Below are positions 23,201 through 31,046 of a DNA stretch of 32,051 nt, one piece after another. Source of the DNA: Ruminococcaceae bacterium UBA6434 (GTDB lineage Bacteria; Bacillota; Clostridia; Oscillospirales; Acutalibacteraceae); NCBI GenBank assembly GCA_002437245.1, contig DJOQ01000037.1:15604-47654 (forward strand), written 5' to 3'. The position numbers and the translations under genes were made by a program. Within the stretch, counting starts at the first letter, position 1, and every line of letters begins with the position of its first letter. The notes beneath the pieces are model-generated. The model made no database searches, had not been told where the DNA came from, and was given only the letters and a program-made list of their open reading frames with translations.

Positions 23201-24344
23201 CGATATTTACGGCAGCGGTTATATGGGCGGCATAGTCGGTACAGTGCGCGACGGCGGCAAGAGTAACATCACGGGCTGCTACAACGTAGGTGCACTTCAT
23301 GCAAGCAGCGGTCAGGCAGGCGGTATTGTAGGACATCTCGATACCACAAGGCGCGGTACTTCGGTTGAAGTTACCATAGACAACTGCTACAACCTCGGAA
23401 GCATCAACGGTGTTTCCTCAATCGGCGGCATTGTAGGACAGGCTCAGGACGGCCACACCATAGTCAATTGCTATAATGCAGGTAAGGTAATTTCCGCATC
23501 TGACGGACAGGCAGGCGCAATAGCAGGCTGGCTCACGAGCGATAACAAGGTTGAAAAATGCTACTATGACTCTTCCGTTATCGAAAACGGCATCGGAAAC
23601 GGCGACGGAAGTACTATAGGCGAGACAACCGATTTTATGAAATCACCCGAATTTCTCGCACTTCTCGGCGAAAAATTCAAAGAAGACGAATATTCTCTTG
23701 TAAACGGCGGCTATCCTCTTCTTTATTGGCAAAAAACTTTCGATGCCGACGATATAAACGAAGTTGTCGAAAAAATCAACGACATCGGCGAGGTAACGGC
23801 GGACAGCGGCGATAAAATAAACGAGGCGAGAAACGCATATGACAATCTCGACGACGATTTAAAGCCGTATGTTTCAAATCTCGATGTGCTTTTGAACGCC
23901 GAAAAAGAACTTTCCGAAATAATAAGTCTCAAAGAAGCCAAAAAGACAGCGCTCGAGCAGCTCGAGAGCTACAAGGACGCTTCGGATTACACCCTCAACC
24001 GAGAGGCGTTTAATGAGGCTCTCGAAAACGGCAGAGCGGCAATAAAGAAAGCGAAGAACAAGGACGAAGTAAACACTGCTTTGATAAATGCCAAGGCGGC
24101 ACTTGACGAAATTCCGACAGATGCGTCAATAGGAAACAATGACAACGAAAATGTCAATGTACCGTCGGTACCGAGCACAGACGTGAATCCGTCAAATTCC
24201 GGAGATACTGCCGATGCGGATATTAAGGGCGTTTCGATTCCCAAAACAGGCAGAATCGAAAATGCAGCGGTTGCATTTTTAATGTTCTCTTCTTTCGCGG
24301 CGGCAATAGCTGTTACTGCCAAAAGTAAAAAAGACGAAGAATAA
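20286..24344 (+). CDS. Giant surface protein: GLUG repeats, cobalamin-binding-like alpha barrel, sortase-like end
   Basis: A 1352-residue exported protein with ATG behind GGAAGGAG. Residues 1-32 are a signal peptide ending AAPA. Residues ~38-290 form a beta-helix of GLUG-type repeats ('GVVGY', 'GGVAG', 'NCYNAG'). Residues ~335-690 form an alpha/alpha barrel of the terpenoid-cyclase/intrinsic-factor type, with 'ATEWHRGVVAIAALGGDPTS', 'QGINGWIWGLIALD', 'DITAMAIQALAPYY' and 'NGGFCHV'. Residues ~763-837 are a Big_3-like Ig domain, ~845-1120 a second GLUG region, and ~1153-1278 helical FIVAR-like repeats. A Pro/Asn linker leads to 'SIPKTG' (1317-1322), a membrane helix and KSKKDEE. The IPKTG is an LPXTG-like sortase signal. 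Riboswitch control and downstream ECF genes suggest corrinoid capture at the cell wall. Binding itself is inferred. Confidence 0.85.
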   Translation: MLKPKKTVKKCLSWLLALVMILSVIPVAVLAAPADFSISSAKELLAFSEKVNGGDDFSGKTVELTADIDLGGDGSEWTPIGSSSSAFAGTFDGNNHVISGLYISSGSDAGLFGKVNGGTVKNVTVKGSVSGSSSVAGVVGYLNAGNIINCGNNADVSGSSGVGGVVGYVGGASTVFSCYNSGNVSGTTGYIGGVSGQHWRAGKLENCYNTGKVSGPASVGGVAGGHKAASPELVNCYNAGTVEDSAGYQNNIGALIGATRGTAENCYYLSASSFAATGNKGDIDGTTKVDSVTETMLGLAFVSGNTNPKLAWESLVSADKPVRPSFSEGTELSAKLSGYIKEAVKSSKTKAGLTSADSLLGNENYMAGASSTATDWMALAMGRYGYFDSTDGKYTYLIDDGTGYTDYLNAMKSYVEKTYAENGGTLHSVKATEWHRGVVAIAALGGDPTSFGTYNGQPINLIADGSYNCKVKGGPGKQGINGWIWGLIALDTGMYEVPSDAAYQRELFIKEILKMQLTDGVDGNKYGGWVLGGYGSSSDVDITAMAIQALAPYYNDDTVYTYKNEISDEEVSKTVRQCVDEAFDRLGSMMNDKAGFTSWNTDNSESIAQVIVALTSVGIDPQKDSRFITSDGLTLLDGLLRFRDTNGGFCHVVGNGWNSMANDQATYALVAYWRFENKMRALYDMRGDWSSETKAAIADAVGAIDALPLPTDANYKSAAKSALAKFRAVPVNERRYVNNYSALVSAIELVGGEGELDSNMPYISSIAVTKAPDKTEYYDGDSFDAAGMEVTAYYSDGTQKPVTDYEIISGDSLEVGTQKVCIKSGKLKTFVTVTVKDKIPWEGSGSETSPYLISTAKDLYNLSYYVNTKLMATTSVYFEMTDNIDLSDYDNWTPIGSDRNQFDGVFDGDGYVIDNLTSLRGGLFGTVCQNAVIKNVGVASGEIGKENTYTSFLGGIAKWSNGADFINCWNGADIYGSGYMGGIVGTVRDGGKSNITGCYNVGALHASSGQAGGIVGHLDTTRRGTSVEVTIDNCYNLGSINGVSSIGGIVGQAQDGHTIVNCYNAGKVISASDGQAGAIAGWLTSDNKVEKCYYDSSVIENGIGNGDGSTIGETTDFMKSPEFLALLGEKFKEDEYSLVNGGYPLLYWQKTFDADDINEVVEKINDIGEVTADSGDKINEARNAYDNLDDDLKPYVSNLDVLLNAEKELSEIISLKEAKKTALEQLESYKDASDYTLNREAFNEALENGRAAIKKAKNKDEVNTALINAKAALDEIPTDASIGNNDNENVNVPSVPSTDVNPSNSGDTADADIKGVSIPKTGRIENAAVAFLMFSSFAAAIAVTAKSKKDEE

Positions 24345-24472
24345 GACTGATTGATTACGTACCCGACGGGGGCATTCGCCTCCGGCGGGTACATCGCTGA
24401 GGTTTGGTACGAAAACCGCCAAACCCAAAGCGCCGATTATCGGGGTTTTGCTCTATAAAGGAGGTATGTACC

Positions 24473-26035
24473 ATGGATAAAGGCAGAATAAAAAAAGCGC
24501 TGATTTGCTTTGCCTTGTGTTTTCTGCTTATCCTGCCGTCGTCACAGGTGTTTGCCGCGGCGGGCCCGACGCTCAGAACCACGCTTTCCGACAATATAAC
24601 TCAACGAGGAAGCAAAAAAACATTTGACGTATGGGCGAGAAATGCGTCAGGCGAAAAAATAAAAGCGACGGTTACGTTTAACGGCGAAAAGCTTTCGCCC
24701 ACATGGGACGATAACGAAAAATCAAGCTATACCCTTAACTTTACCGTCGAGGGTGAAAATACGGTTGTCGTTTCGGCATCGTCCGACGGCGGGCGAAAAA
24801 AGCAACTTACATATCACATTAACTACGAGAAAGCGCGGCAGGGCGAAAAAATAGGCACGGCTGTCTGGAGCGTTGAAATGTTCACCATAGGCTGCGGATA
24901 TCTCGTGTATCCACAAAAAGTGAATATATACGAGGGTGAGACGTCCGCTCAGCAGCTTTTGCGCCTGCTTAACGAAAACGGATATGTGGGTTATTACGGC
25001 GGCAGCGTAAGCTCTTCGTTTTACCTCGCATATGTAGCCGACGGTACGTCGTCTGCGGCGAGATATAACAATTATCAGAGGAGCTCGTCCGCTTCGTCTC
25101 CGAAAGCGCTCGGAATTTCACCGTCGATACCGTCTGTTTTGGTGCCGCATCTTAAAAGCACAATGACGTTTTGTGACCCTGCCGATTATGAGAAAAACTG
25201 GAAAGGCCATCTCGGTGAATTTGTAATAACAAACGGCTCGGGCTGGATGTATTCCGTAAACAATATTTTCCCGAATGTCGGCTTTGCCGATACGTACCTT
25301 TCGGACGGAGATATTGTCAGAGTTCAGTTTACTCTCGGCTACGGAGCGGATATAGGCGGCTTCGGCGCTATGGGAACTTCCATTCCGAATGTCGAAAATC
25401 AGCCGAAATCCGGCTATTTTTCGGTGGCGAATAAGGACTCGCTTACAAAAGCCATAGAAAGAGCCATTTATTCGGGACTTATAACGCGCTCAAATGTAAA
25501 GAATGCGTACTCCGCGGCATTATCCGTTGCCGAGACGCTTGACGCTTCGCAAAGCGCGGTCGATAACGCGGTTTCCGCAATCAATTCGGCACTTCAAAAT
25601 CCGGGGTCGGAGACGAACTCCGCTCCTGCGGATGCTCCTTTGTCTGTCGGCGGCAGCGGCGCTCATGTGTCCTCAGGTGCGGCGTTAGGCGGCAAGAATG
25701 CGTCGGGCGGCGCGGCAGCCGCTTCCGGTGGGTCTGCCGATGCTGTCGCGGCTTCGGCTGCGGAGGAATCTGCTTTTTCCGAGACCGATGCGGAATCGGA
25801 AGAGATGGCCGAAGCTTCAGAGGCTCTTTCCGAGAGTGAAGAGAGCACAGAAAACGCCGCATCTTTGTCGGAAAACAAAAAATCAAAAACGCTTGCCACG
25901 GTAATTTGTTCGGTATCGGCATTTATCGTTTTGGCGGGCGGAGTATGCTTTATTGTGTTTTATGTAAAGAAACGCCGCAAAAACAAAAACGGCGAAAAAG
26001 AAAAATCTGTTAAGGAGAGCTCTTCCCAAAAATGA
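24473..26035 (+). CDS. DUF4430 (transcobalamin C-terminal-like) membrane-anchored surface protein
   Basis: Starts at ATG 24473 behind AAAGGAGG, giving 520 residues. Residues 1-30 are a signal peptide. Residues ~33-118 form a beta-sandwich. Residues ~148-290 match DUF4430/transcobalamin-like C-terminal domains: 'NIYEGETSAQQLLRLLNENG', then 'NGSGWMYSVNNIFPNVG' and 'YLSDGDIVRVQFTLGYG'. In animal transcobalamin and intrinsic factor this beta domain covers one face of cobalamin. Residues ~318-376 are helical, and ~380-465 form a low-complexity Ala/Ser/Gly/Glu stalk. A membrane helix (~473-497) and a Lys-rich cytoplasmic tail finish it. Its stop overlaps the next gene by 4 bp. The stalk probably spans the wall and presents the domain near the ECF complex. 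Direct corrinoid binding is inferred. Confidence 0.85.
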   Translation: MDKGRIKKALICFALCFLLILPSSQVFAAAGPTLRTTLSDNITQRGSKKTFDVWARNASGEKIKATVTFNGEKLSPTWDDNEKSSYTLNFTVEGENTVVVSASSDGGRKKQLTYHINYEKARQGEKIGTAVWSVEMFTIGCGYLVYPQKVNIYEGETSAQQLLRLLNENGYVGYYGGSVSSSFYLAYVADGTSSAARYNNYQRSSSASSPKALGISPSIPSVLVPHLKSTMTFCDPADYEKNWKGHLGEFVITNGSGWMYSVNNIFPNVGFADTYLSDGDIVRVQFTLGYGADIGGFGAMGTSIPNVENQPKSGYFSVANKDSLTKAIERAIYSGLITRSNVKNAYSAALSVAETLDASQSAVDNAVSAINSALQNPGSETNSAPADAPLSVGGSGAHVSSGAALGGKNASGGAAAASGGSADAVAASAAEESAFSETDAESEEMAEASEALSESEESTENAASLSENKKSKTLATVICSVSAFIVLAGGVCFIVFYVKKRRKNKNGEKEKSVKESSSQK

Positions 26036-27927
26036 CAAAACGTGTTATTTCGGTGATTTTATGCGCCCTGTGTGTTATATCCTCATTCTCTTTCACCGTA
26101 TCGGCAAAAGAGAATAAAGACCATACGTCCGACAATTTCCTGAGCGTCGCGGACGGTATTATCGCATGGAAAAAGGCCGATAACGGCTCAGAGCCCGACG
26201 GATATTTGATTAACGATAAATATTTGGAAAACGCGGGTACAACACCGGGGGATTGGTATCCCATTGCTCTGGGCAGACTCGGAATACAGGATAACAACGA
26301 GGGCTACCTTGCGGTCATAAAAGACAGGGTAGAGGAGCGCTATCGCGAAAGCGGAAAGCTCAGCGCCGCAAAAGCAACCGAGTGGCACAGAATAGCGCTT
26401 GCCGTTCTCGCAATGGGCGGCGACCCGACAAATTTCGGGACCGACGAAAACGGCGCGCCGATAAATCTGATAGCGGACGGAACCTACGACCGCGGCAAGA
26501 CAACACCGCTCGGAAGACAGGGCATAAACGGCTGGATATGGGGGCTTATAACTCTTGACAGTATGCGCTATGCCGTGCCGGACGGAGCGTATAACACCCG
26601 TGACGATATAATCGTTGAAATAATTTCAAAGCAGCTTTCCGACGGCGGATTTGCCCTGAGCTCGGATGATGCAGATCCCGATATTACCGCTATGGCGATA
26701 ACGGCGCTCGCACCTTATTATAATTCCGAAAAAATATATTCTTATCGCAGAAAAGCATTGTCCGCCGATGAGAGCAAAACGGTACGCGAAGTTGTTGACG
26801 AAGCGGTTTTATGCCTTTCACGTCTGCAACTCGACACGGGCGACTACAAAAGCTGGGGAACTCAGAATGCAGAGAGTACCGATTGGGTGGCGGTGGCGCT
26901 TAGCAGTCTTAATATCGACCCTCTTTCGGACAGCCGTTTCATAAAAAACGGCAACACCCTTTTTGATGGTATAATGCGTTACAGAATGACGGACGGCGGA
27001 TTTGTACATTCGTTTACGTACGACCCCGACAATCCCACATCTTTGCCGGATAAGTCAAATACCATGGCGTCGGAGCAGACCCTTTACACCATGGCGGCTC
27101 TTTGGCGGCGAAAAAACGGTATGAGAACTCTTTTTGATTTCAGAAAAGAGCAGAGCTCTGCGCTTAAATCGCGCATAAGCGACCTTGTTTCCGACATTTC
27201 AAAAATCGGAAATAAGACCGATAAACAAAAGCTTCGCGAGCTTCTTGCGGTTTTTTATTCATTGCCCGAAACCGAGCGGTGTTATGTGAGCAATTATTGG
27301 ACCTTGTCCGATGAAGCCAAAAAACGCGGAATAGACGTTTCGGAAATAGCGGGTGAAACCGCGGTGATTGTGTTTTCCGATGATGACGCAAACGACGATG
27401 CCATTTTGTATTTTACCGATTCCGACCGTGCAATGGTTGACTCTCTGCCCGAAAAACTCACTACGGAGCAATATGTTTTGGTTGTAACCTTGCTTGATAA
27501 ACTCGAAAGAAGCGAAGATTTTGACGGCAAAGACGTTTATCTCCGAAAGCTTGTTTCGGCAAAGGAACATATTGCCGCGGTTCAGGCGGAAATAGATTCG
27601 CTGAACGACGATATTAAAGCCGAGCTTTATCCGTTTGATAAAATCACGCTCAAGGATAGGGGCAAGGTCAATAAAATCGTCAAACGCTATAATGCGCTCA
27701 GCGAATATGACAGAGCAAAAATCGAGCGTTGGGAGGATGTTGTCAAGACAAAGACAAAGCTTGACAATATCGTTCGCGCCATAGTAATATCAGTTGTACT
27801 GTTTGTTTTGGCTGTAGGACTTACCGTGTTTATAATTATAAGAATCAGGCGCCGTAAGATGAAAAAAGCTCTCGAAATGGAGGAGCTTGCGGCAATGTAT
27901 AAGGACGAAGACGACGATATGCGATAA
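26032..27927 (+). CDS. Membrane-anchored alpha-barrel protein (intrinsic-factor-like)
   Basis: A 631-residue exported protein. Signal peptide 1-25, then an alpha/alpha barrel at ~35-370 that is a clear paralogue of the barrel in the 1352-residue protein. Shared signatures are 'ATEWHR' (115-120), 'MGGDPTNFGT', 'PINLIADGTYD', 'QGINGWIWGLITLD' (163-176) and 'DITAMAITALAPYY'. This fold is used by the N-terminal domain of intrinsic factor and transcobalamin as well as by prenyltransferases, but no catalytic His/Asp/Cys zinc site is evident. Residues ~375-580 are helical linkers, a membrane helix lies at 583-603, and a short charged tail is cytoplasmic. Start ATG 26032 overlaps the DUF4430 gene's stop (ATGA), indicating translational coupling. 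The two probably form the two halves of one binding complex. Confidence 0.82.
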   Translation: MTKRVISVILCALCVISSFSFTVSAKENKDHTSDNFLSVADGIIAWKKADNGSEPDGYLINDKYLENAGTTPGDWYPIALGRLGIQDNNEGYLAVIKDRVEERYRESGKLSAAKATEWHRIALAVLAMGGDPTNFGTDENGAPINLIADGTYDRGKTTPLGRQGINGWIWGLITLDSMRYAVPDGAYNTRDDIIVEIISKQLSDGGFALSSDDADPDITAMAITALAPYYNSEKIYSYRRKALSADESKTVREVVDEAVLCLSRLQLDTGDYKSWGTQNAESTDWVAVALSSLNIDPLSDSRFIKNGNTLFDGIMRYRMTDGGFVHSFTYDPDNPTSLPDKSNTMASEQTLYTMAALWRRKNGMRTLFDFRKEQSSALKSRISDLVSDISKIGNKTDKQKLRELLAVFYSLPETERCYVSNYWTLSDEAKKRGIDVSEIAGETAVIVFSDDDANDDAILYFTDSDRAMVDSLPEKLTTEQYVLVVTLLDKLERSEDFDGKDVYLRKLVSAKEHIAAVQAEIDSLNDDIKAELYPFDKITLKDRGKVNKIVKRYNALSEYDRAKIERWEDVVKTKTKLDNIVRAIVISVVLFVLAVGLTVFIIIRIRRRKMKKALEMEELAAMYKDEDDDMR

Positions 27928-27955
27928 CTTTTTCGCGTGAAAGGGGACGTCATAA

Positions 27956-28510
27956 TTGAAAAAAGATATTTTGGCGCTCCTGTCGTTGGCGCTGATAATA
28001 GCCGTGTTGATTCGCGGCACAAACATTCAGTCCGTCGATGAGTACTACCTTACTCATATCGACGACATAACCCCGCAGAGCGAGACGGTTTTTATCAGTA
28101 TCCGCTGTGATACCGTGCTTCAAAATTATGACGAGCTTGACAAAGCTCTGCAATCCGATAAATACGTGCCGCAAAGCGGCGTCATATTGCCTGAAACCGA
28201 ATATGTGTTAAGACCCGGCGACACCGTTTTTGATATACTTGACAGGGCGGTAAGGTATAATAAAATACAGATGGAGTATCAGGGCGCCGATAAAAACAGC
28301 TATGCCAGCGTATACGTTCAGGGCATAAATTATCTTTATGAGTTTTCCTGCGGACCGCTTTCGGGCTGGATGTATCAGGTGAACGGCGAATTTCCGAATT
28401 ACGGTTGTTCAAAATACAAACTGAAGGACGGCGACCGCATAGCCTGGGTCTATACCTGCGATCTCGGCAAGGACGTCGGCTGTATATGGATGGGAGATGA
28501 AACGGGATGA
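27956..28510 (+). CDS. Short membrane-anchored DUF4430 protein
   Basis: A 184-residue protein with a TTG start at 27956 behind AAAGGGGAC. Residues 5-20 are a hydrophobic anchor or signal. A DUF4430/transcobalamin-like domain fills ~80-176: 'VLRPGDTVFDILDRAVRYN', then 'SGWMYQVNGEFPNYGC' and 'LKDGDRIAWVYTCDLGKDVG', the most canonical copy in the window. With no stalk or wall signal, it should sit close to the membrane, between the surface proteins and the ECF transporter. Its stop overlaps the ecfT start by 4 bp, supporting a role in handing substrate to the transporter. Cys residues at 51, 132, 151, 168 and 176 could form disulfides. Confidence 0.85.
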   Translation: MKKDILALLSLALIIAVLIRGTNIQSVDEYYLTHIDDITPQSETVFISIRCDTVLQNYDELDKALQSDKYVPQSGVILPETEYVLRPGDTVFDILDRAVRYNKIQMEYQGADKNSYASVYVQGINYLYEFSCGPLSGWMYQVNGEFPNYGCSKYKLKDGDRIAWVYTCDLGKDVGCIWMGDETG

Positions 28511-29388
28511 AAGCTTTCGGCGGATATCATCCGGCGGTTACTTTTACATATTTTATATCTGTGCTGTTAACGGCTATGTTTGTATGGAATCCCGTAATAC
28601 AGCTCACGGCGCTCCTCGGCGGCATTATGTTTTCGCTTATGCTCGTGAGGAAAAAAGCGATTTTAAGCGATATTGGCTTCTATATTCCTCTTTTTCTGCT
28701 TGTGGCTGTTACAAATCCTCTGTTTTCACACAACGGCGTTACTCCGCTTTTCTTTATGAACGGCAACCCCGTAACGCTTGAAGCGGTTATTTACGGCGTT
28801 TTTATCTCGGTAATGGTTGTCGGAGTGCTGTTTTGGTGCAAGTGCTATAATGAAATTATGACCGAGGACAAATTCCTGTATCTGTTCGGCAGAATCATTC
28901 CCAAAATGTCACTTGTACTTTCCATGGCTCTCAGATTTGTTCCGATGTTTAAAAGGCAGATGAAAAATGTGAGCAGAGCGCAAAAGGCAATGGGACTTTA
29001 TTCGCAAAAAAGCTATGTTGACAGATTGCGCGGCGGAATACGTGTGTTTACAGCGATGATTTCGTGGTCGCTTGAAAATTCCATGGAGCTGTCGTCGTCC
29101 ATGAGAGCGCGCGGATACGGTCTGCACGGCAGAACAAATTTTTCGCTGTTCAAATTCGGAGCGAGAGACGCGGCGGTTTTATTGTCGGGATTACTGCTTT
29201 TTGTCGTCGTAATAGTAGGTGTCGGCAGCGGAAACGTCGATTTTGCATTTTATCCGGAACTCGGCAAAATCAGTCTTTCGTTAAAATCCTTAATTACTTA
29301 CACTTCGTTTTTTATGTTATCGTTTCTTCCGTTTTTTATTGAGGTAAAGGAGAATTTAAAGTGGAAATATTACATATCGAAAATTTGA
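28507..29388 (+). CDS. ecfT: ECF transporter T component (EcfT)
   Basis: A 293-residue integral membrane protein with several hydrophobic segments (about 11-70, 90-112, 210-235 and 255-285). It has the two cytoplasmic coupling motifs of EcfT: an 'RAQKAMG' version at 157-163 and the canonical 'MRARGYG' at 199-205. EcfT couples ATP hydrolysis by the EcfA subunits to toppling of the substrate-binding S component. It starts at ATG 28507, overlapping the DUF4430 gene, and overlaps the ATPase gene downstream by 28 bp. The operon-specific T component suggests a group I (dedicated) ECF system. Confidence 0.92.
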   Translation: MKAFGGYHPAVTFTYFISVLLTAMFVWNPVIQLTALLGGIMFSLMLVRKKAILSDIGFYIPLFLLVAVTNPLFSHNGVTPLFFMNGNPVTLEAVIYGVFISVMVVGVLFWCKCYNEIMTEDKFLYLFGRIIPKMSLVLSMALRFVPMFKRQMKNVSRAQKAMGLYSQKSYVDRLRGGIRVFTAMISWSLENSMELSSSMRARGYGLHGRTNFSLFKFGARDAAVLLSGLLLFVVVIVGVGSGNVDFAFYPELGKISLSLKSLITYTSFFMLSFLPFFIEVKENLKWKYYISKI

Positions 29389-31046
29389 ATTTCCGTTACC
29401 CCAAGGCGGAAAAAGACACACTTCACAATGTTTCTCTTAATATCGGGCAGGGTGATTTTACTGTAATATGCGGCGCAACGGGCTGCGGAAAAACCACCCT
29501 TTTAAAGCTTATTAAAAACGAGCTTTCTCCCGCAGGCGAAAAGAGCGGCGAGATACTCTACAACGGGAAAAACATTGATTCCCTCAGCCTTCGCGAGAGT
29601 GCCTGCGCCATAGGCTTTGTCGGGCAAAATCCCGATAATCAGATAGTAACCGATAAGGTTTGGCACGAGCTGTCGTTCGGACTTGAAAATCTCGGCGTGC
29701 CGCAAAATGTAATTCGCCGCAGAGTGGGCGAGATGGCGAGCTATTTCGGCATACAGGATTGGTTCCGCAAAAAAACCGACGAGCTTTCGGGCGGTCAAAA
29801 GCAGCTTTTAAATCTTGCGTCGGTTATGGTAATGCAGCCCAAGGTTCTTATTTTGGACGAGCCCACAAGTCAGCTTGACCCCATAGCGGCGGCTGATTTT
29901 ATAGCGACGCTTAAAAAGCTGAATACCGAATTCGGCATTACCGTGCTTTTGGTAGAGCACCGTCTTGAGGATGTTTTCCCGATAGCCGACAAGGTTTTGC
30001 TTATGGAAAACGGCTGCGTGCTTTTATATGATTCGCCGCGTGCCGTCGGCAAAAATCTTAAAAAAATAAATCCCGAGCATCCTATGCTCAAAGGACTTCC
30101 GAGTGCCGTAAGGCTTTACAATCTGCTCTCGTCGGACGAAGTCTGCCCGCTTACGGTTAAAGAGGGACAGGAGTTTTTCAGACGTAATTTCAAAAGGAAT
30201 ATAGACTTTTCTGGCGGCGATAAATCGGAATATTTCGATAAATCCGATGCGGCAATCGAGCTTAAAAATGTTTGGTTCAGATATGAAAGGGATTTGCCCG
30301 ATATTCTGCGCGGCGTAAATCTCAAAGCGGTTCGCGGCGAGATATTTTGTATTCTCGGCGGCAACGGTACGGGAAAAACGACAACGCTGAATGTTATTTC
30401 CGGTCTTAATAAGCCGTACCGCGGCAAAATAAAGATAGACGGCAAAAAAATCAAGGATTATAAGGGCAATTCGCTGTATCGAAAAAAGCTTGCATATCTG
30501 CCGCAAAATCCGCAGACCGTATTTTTAAAGGATACCGTTTCGGGCGATCTCGAAGAAATGCTCAAGGCGATGGAGTATAAAAAAGAAGAACGCGAAGAAA
30601 AAATACGCGATATTTCCGAAAAACTCGGTATAACGGATTTACTTACGAAGCATCCTTATGACCTCAGCGGCGGTGAACAGCAAAAATGCGCCCTTGCAAA
30701 AATATTGCTTTCAGAGCCCACAATACTGCTTTTGGACGAACCGACAAAGGGTCTTGACGCCTTTTCAAAGTCCTCACTTTTGGCTGTATTGAAGAAACTT
30801 AAATCGGACGGAATGACGGTTGTTATGGTAACTCACGATGTCGAGTTTGCGGCTGTCGGTGCCGATAGGTGCGCGCTGTTCTTTGACGGTGAAATCATTT
30901 CTTCAGATGCGCCGAATTCGTTTTTTGCCGAAAATAATTTTTACACTACGGCGGCAAACCGCATAGCCCGTCCGCTTTGTCCCACGGCGATAACGAGCGA
31001 AGAAGCGGCTTTGTGCTGCCGCGGAAACGGAGAAGATAATGGTTAA
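29361..31046 (+). CDS. Fused double ECF ATPase (EcfA-EcfA')
   Basis: A 561-residue protein with two ABC ATPase domains in one chain. Domain 1 has Walker A 'GATGCGKTT' (38-46), signature 'LSGGQ' (142-146), Walker B 'LILDEPTSQLD' (163-173) and switch H200. Domain 2 has Walker A 'GGNGTGKTT' (333-341), signature 'LSGGEQQKCALAK', Walker B 'ILLLDEPTKGLD' and a 'VTHD' switch. Both sites appear complete. Many ECF systems have two separate ATPases, so this fusion supplies a full heterodimer from one gene. GTG 29361 starts behind AAAGGAG within the end of ecfT. The S-component gene overlaps by 8 bp. It powers import by the EcfT/S pair. Confidence 0.93.
   Translation: MEILHIENLNFRYPKAEKDTLHNVSLNIGQGDFTVICGATGCGKTTLLKLIKNELSPAGEKSGEILYNGKNIDSLSLRESACAIGFVGQNPDNQIVTDKVWHELSFGLENLGVPQNVIRRRVGEMASYFGIQDWFRKKTDELSGGQKQLLNLASVMVMQPKVLILDEPTSQLDPIAAADFIATLKKLNTEFGITVLLVEHRLEDVFPIADKVLLMENGCVLLYDSPRAVGKNLKKINPEHPMLKGLPSAVRLYNLLSSDEVCPLTVKEGQEFFRRNFKRNIDFSGGDKSEYFDKSDAAIELKNVWFRYERDLPDILRGVNLKAVRGEIFCILGGNGTGKTTTLNVISGLNKPYRGKIKIDGKKIKDYKGNSLYRKKLAYLPQNPQTVFLKDTVSGDLEEMLKAMEYKKEEREEKIRDISEKLGITDLLTKHPYDLSGGEQQKCALAKILLSEPTILLLDEPTKGLDAFSKSSLLAVLKKLKSDGMTVVMVTHDVEFAAVGADRCALFFDGEIISSDAPNSFFAENNFYTTAANRIARPLCPTAITSEEAALCCRGNGEDNG

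Noticed and set aside
25581..25922. Long ORFs on other frames across the Ala/Ser/Glu stalk
   Set aside because: Caused by GC-rich low-complexity codons of the stalk; Pro/Arg-rich translations with no ribosome site.
26032..27927. Prenyltransferase or squalene cyclase enzyme
   Set aside because: Fold similarity only; catalytic motifs are not evident, the protein is exported and it sits in a cobalamin-controlled operon.
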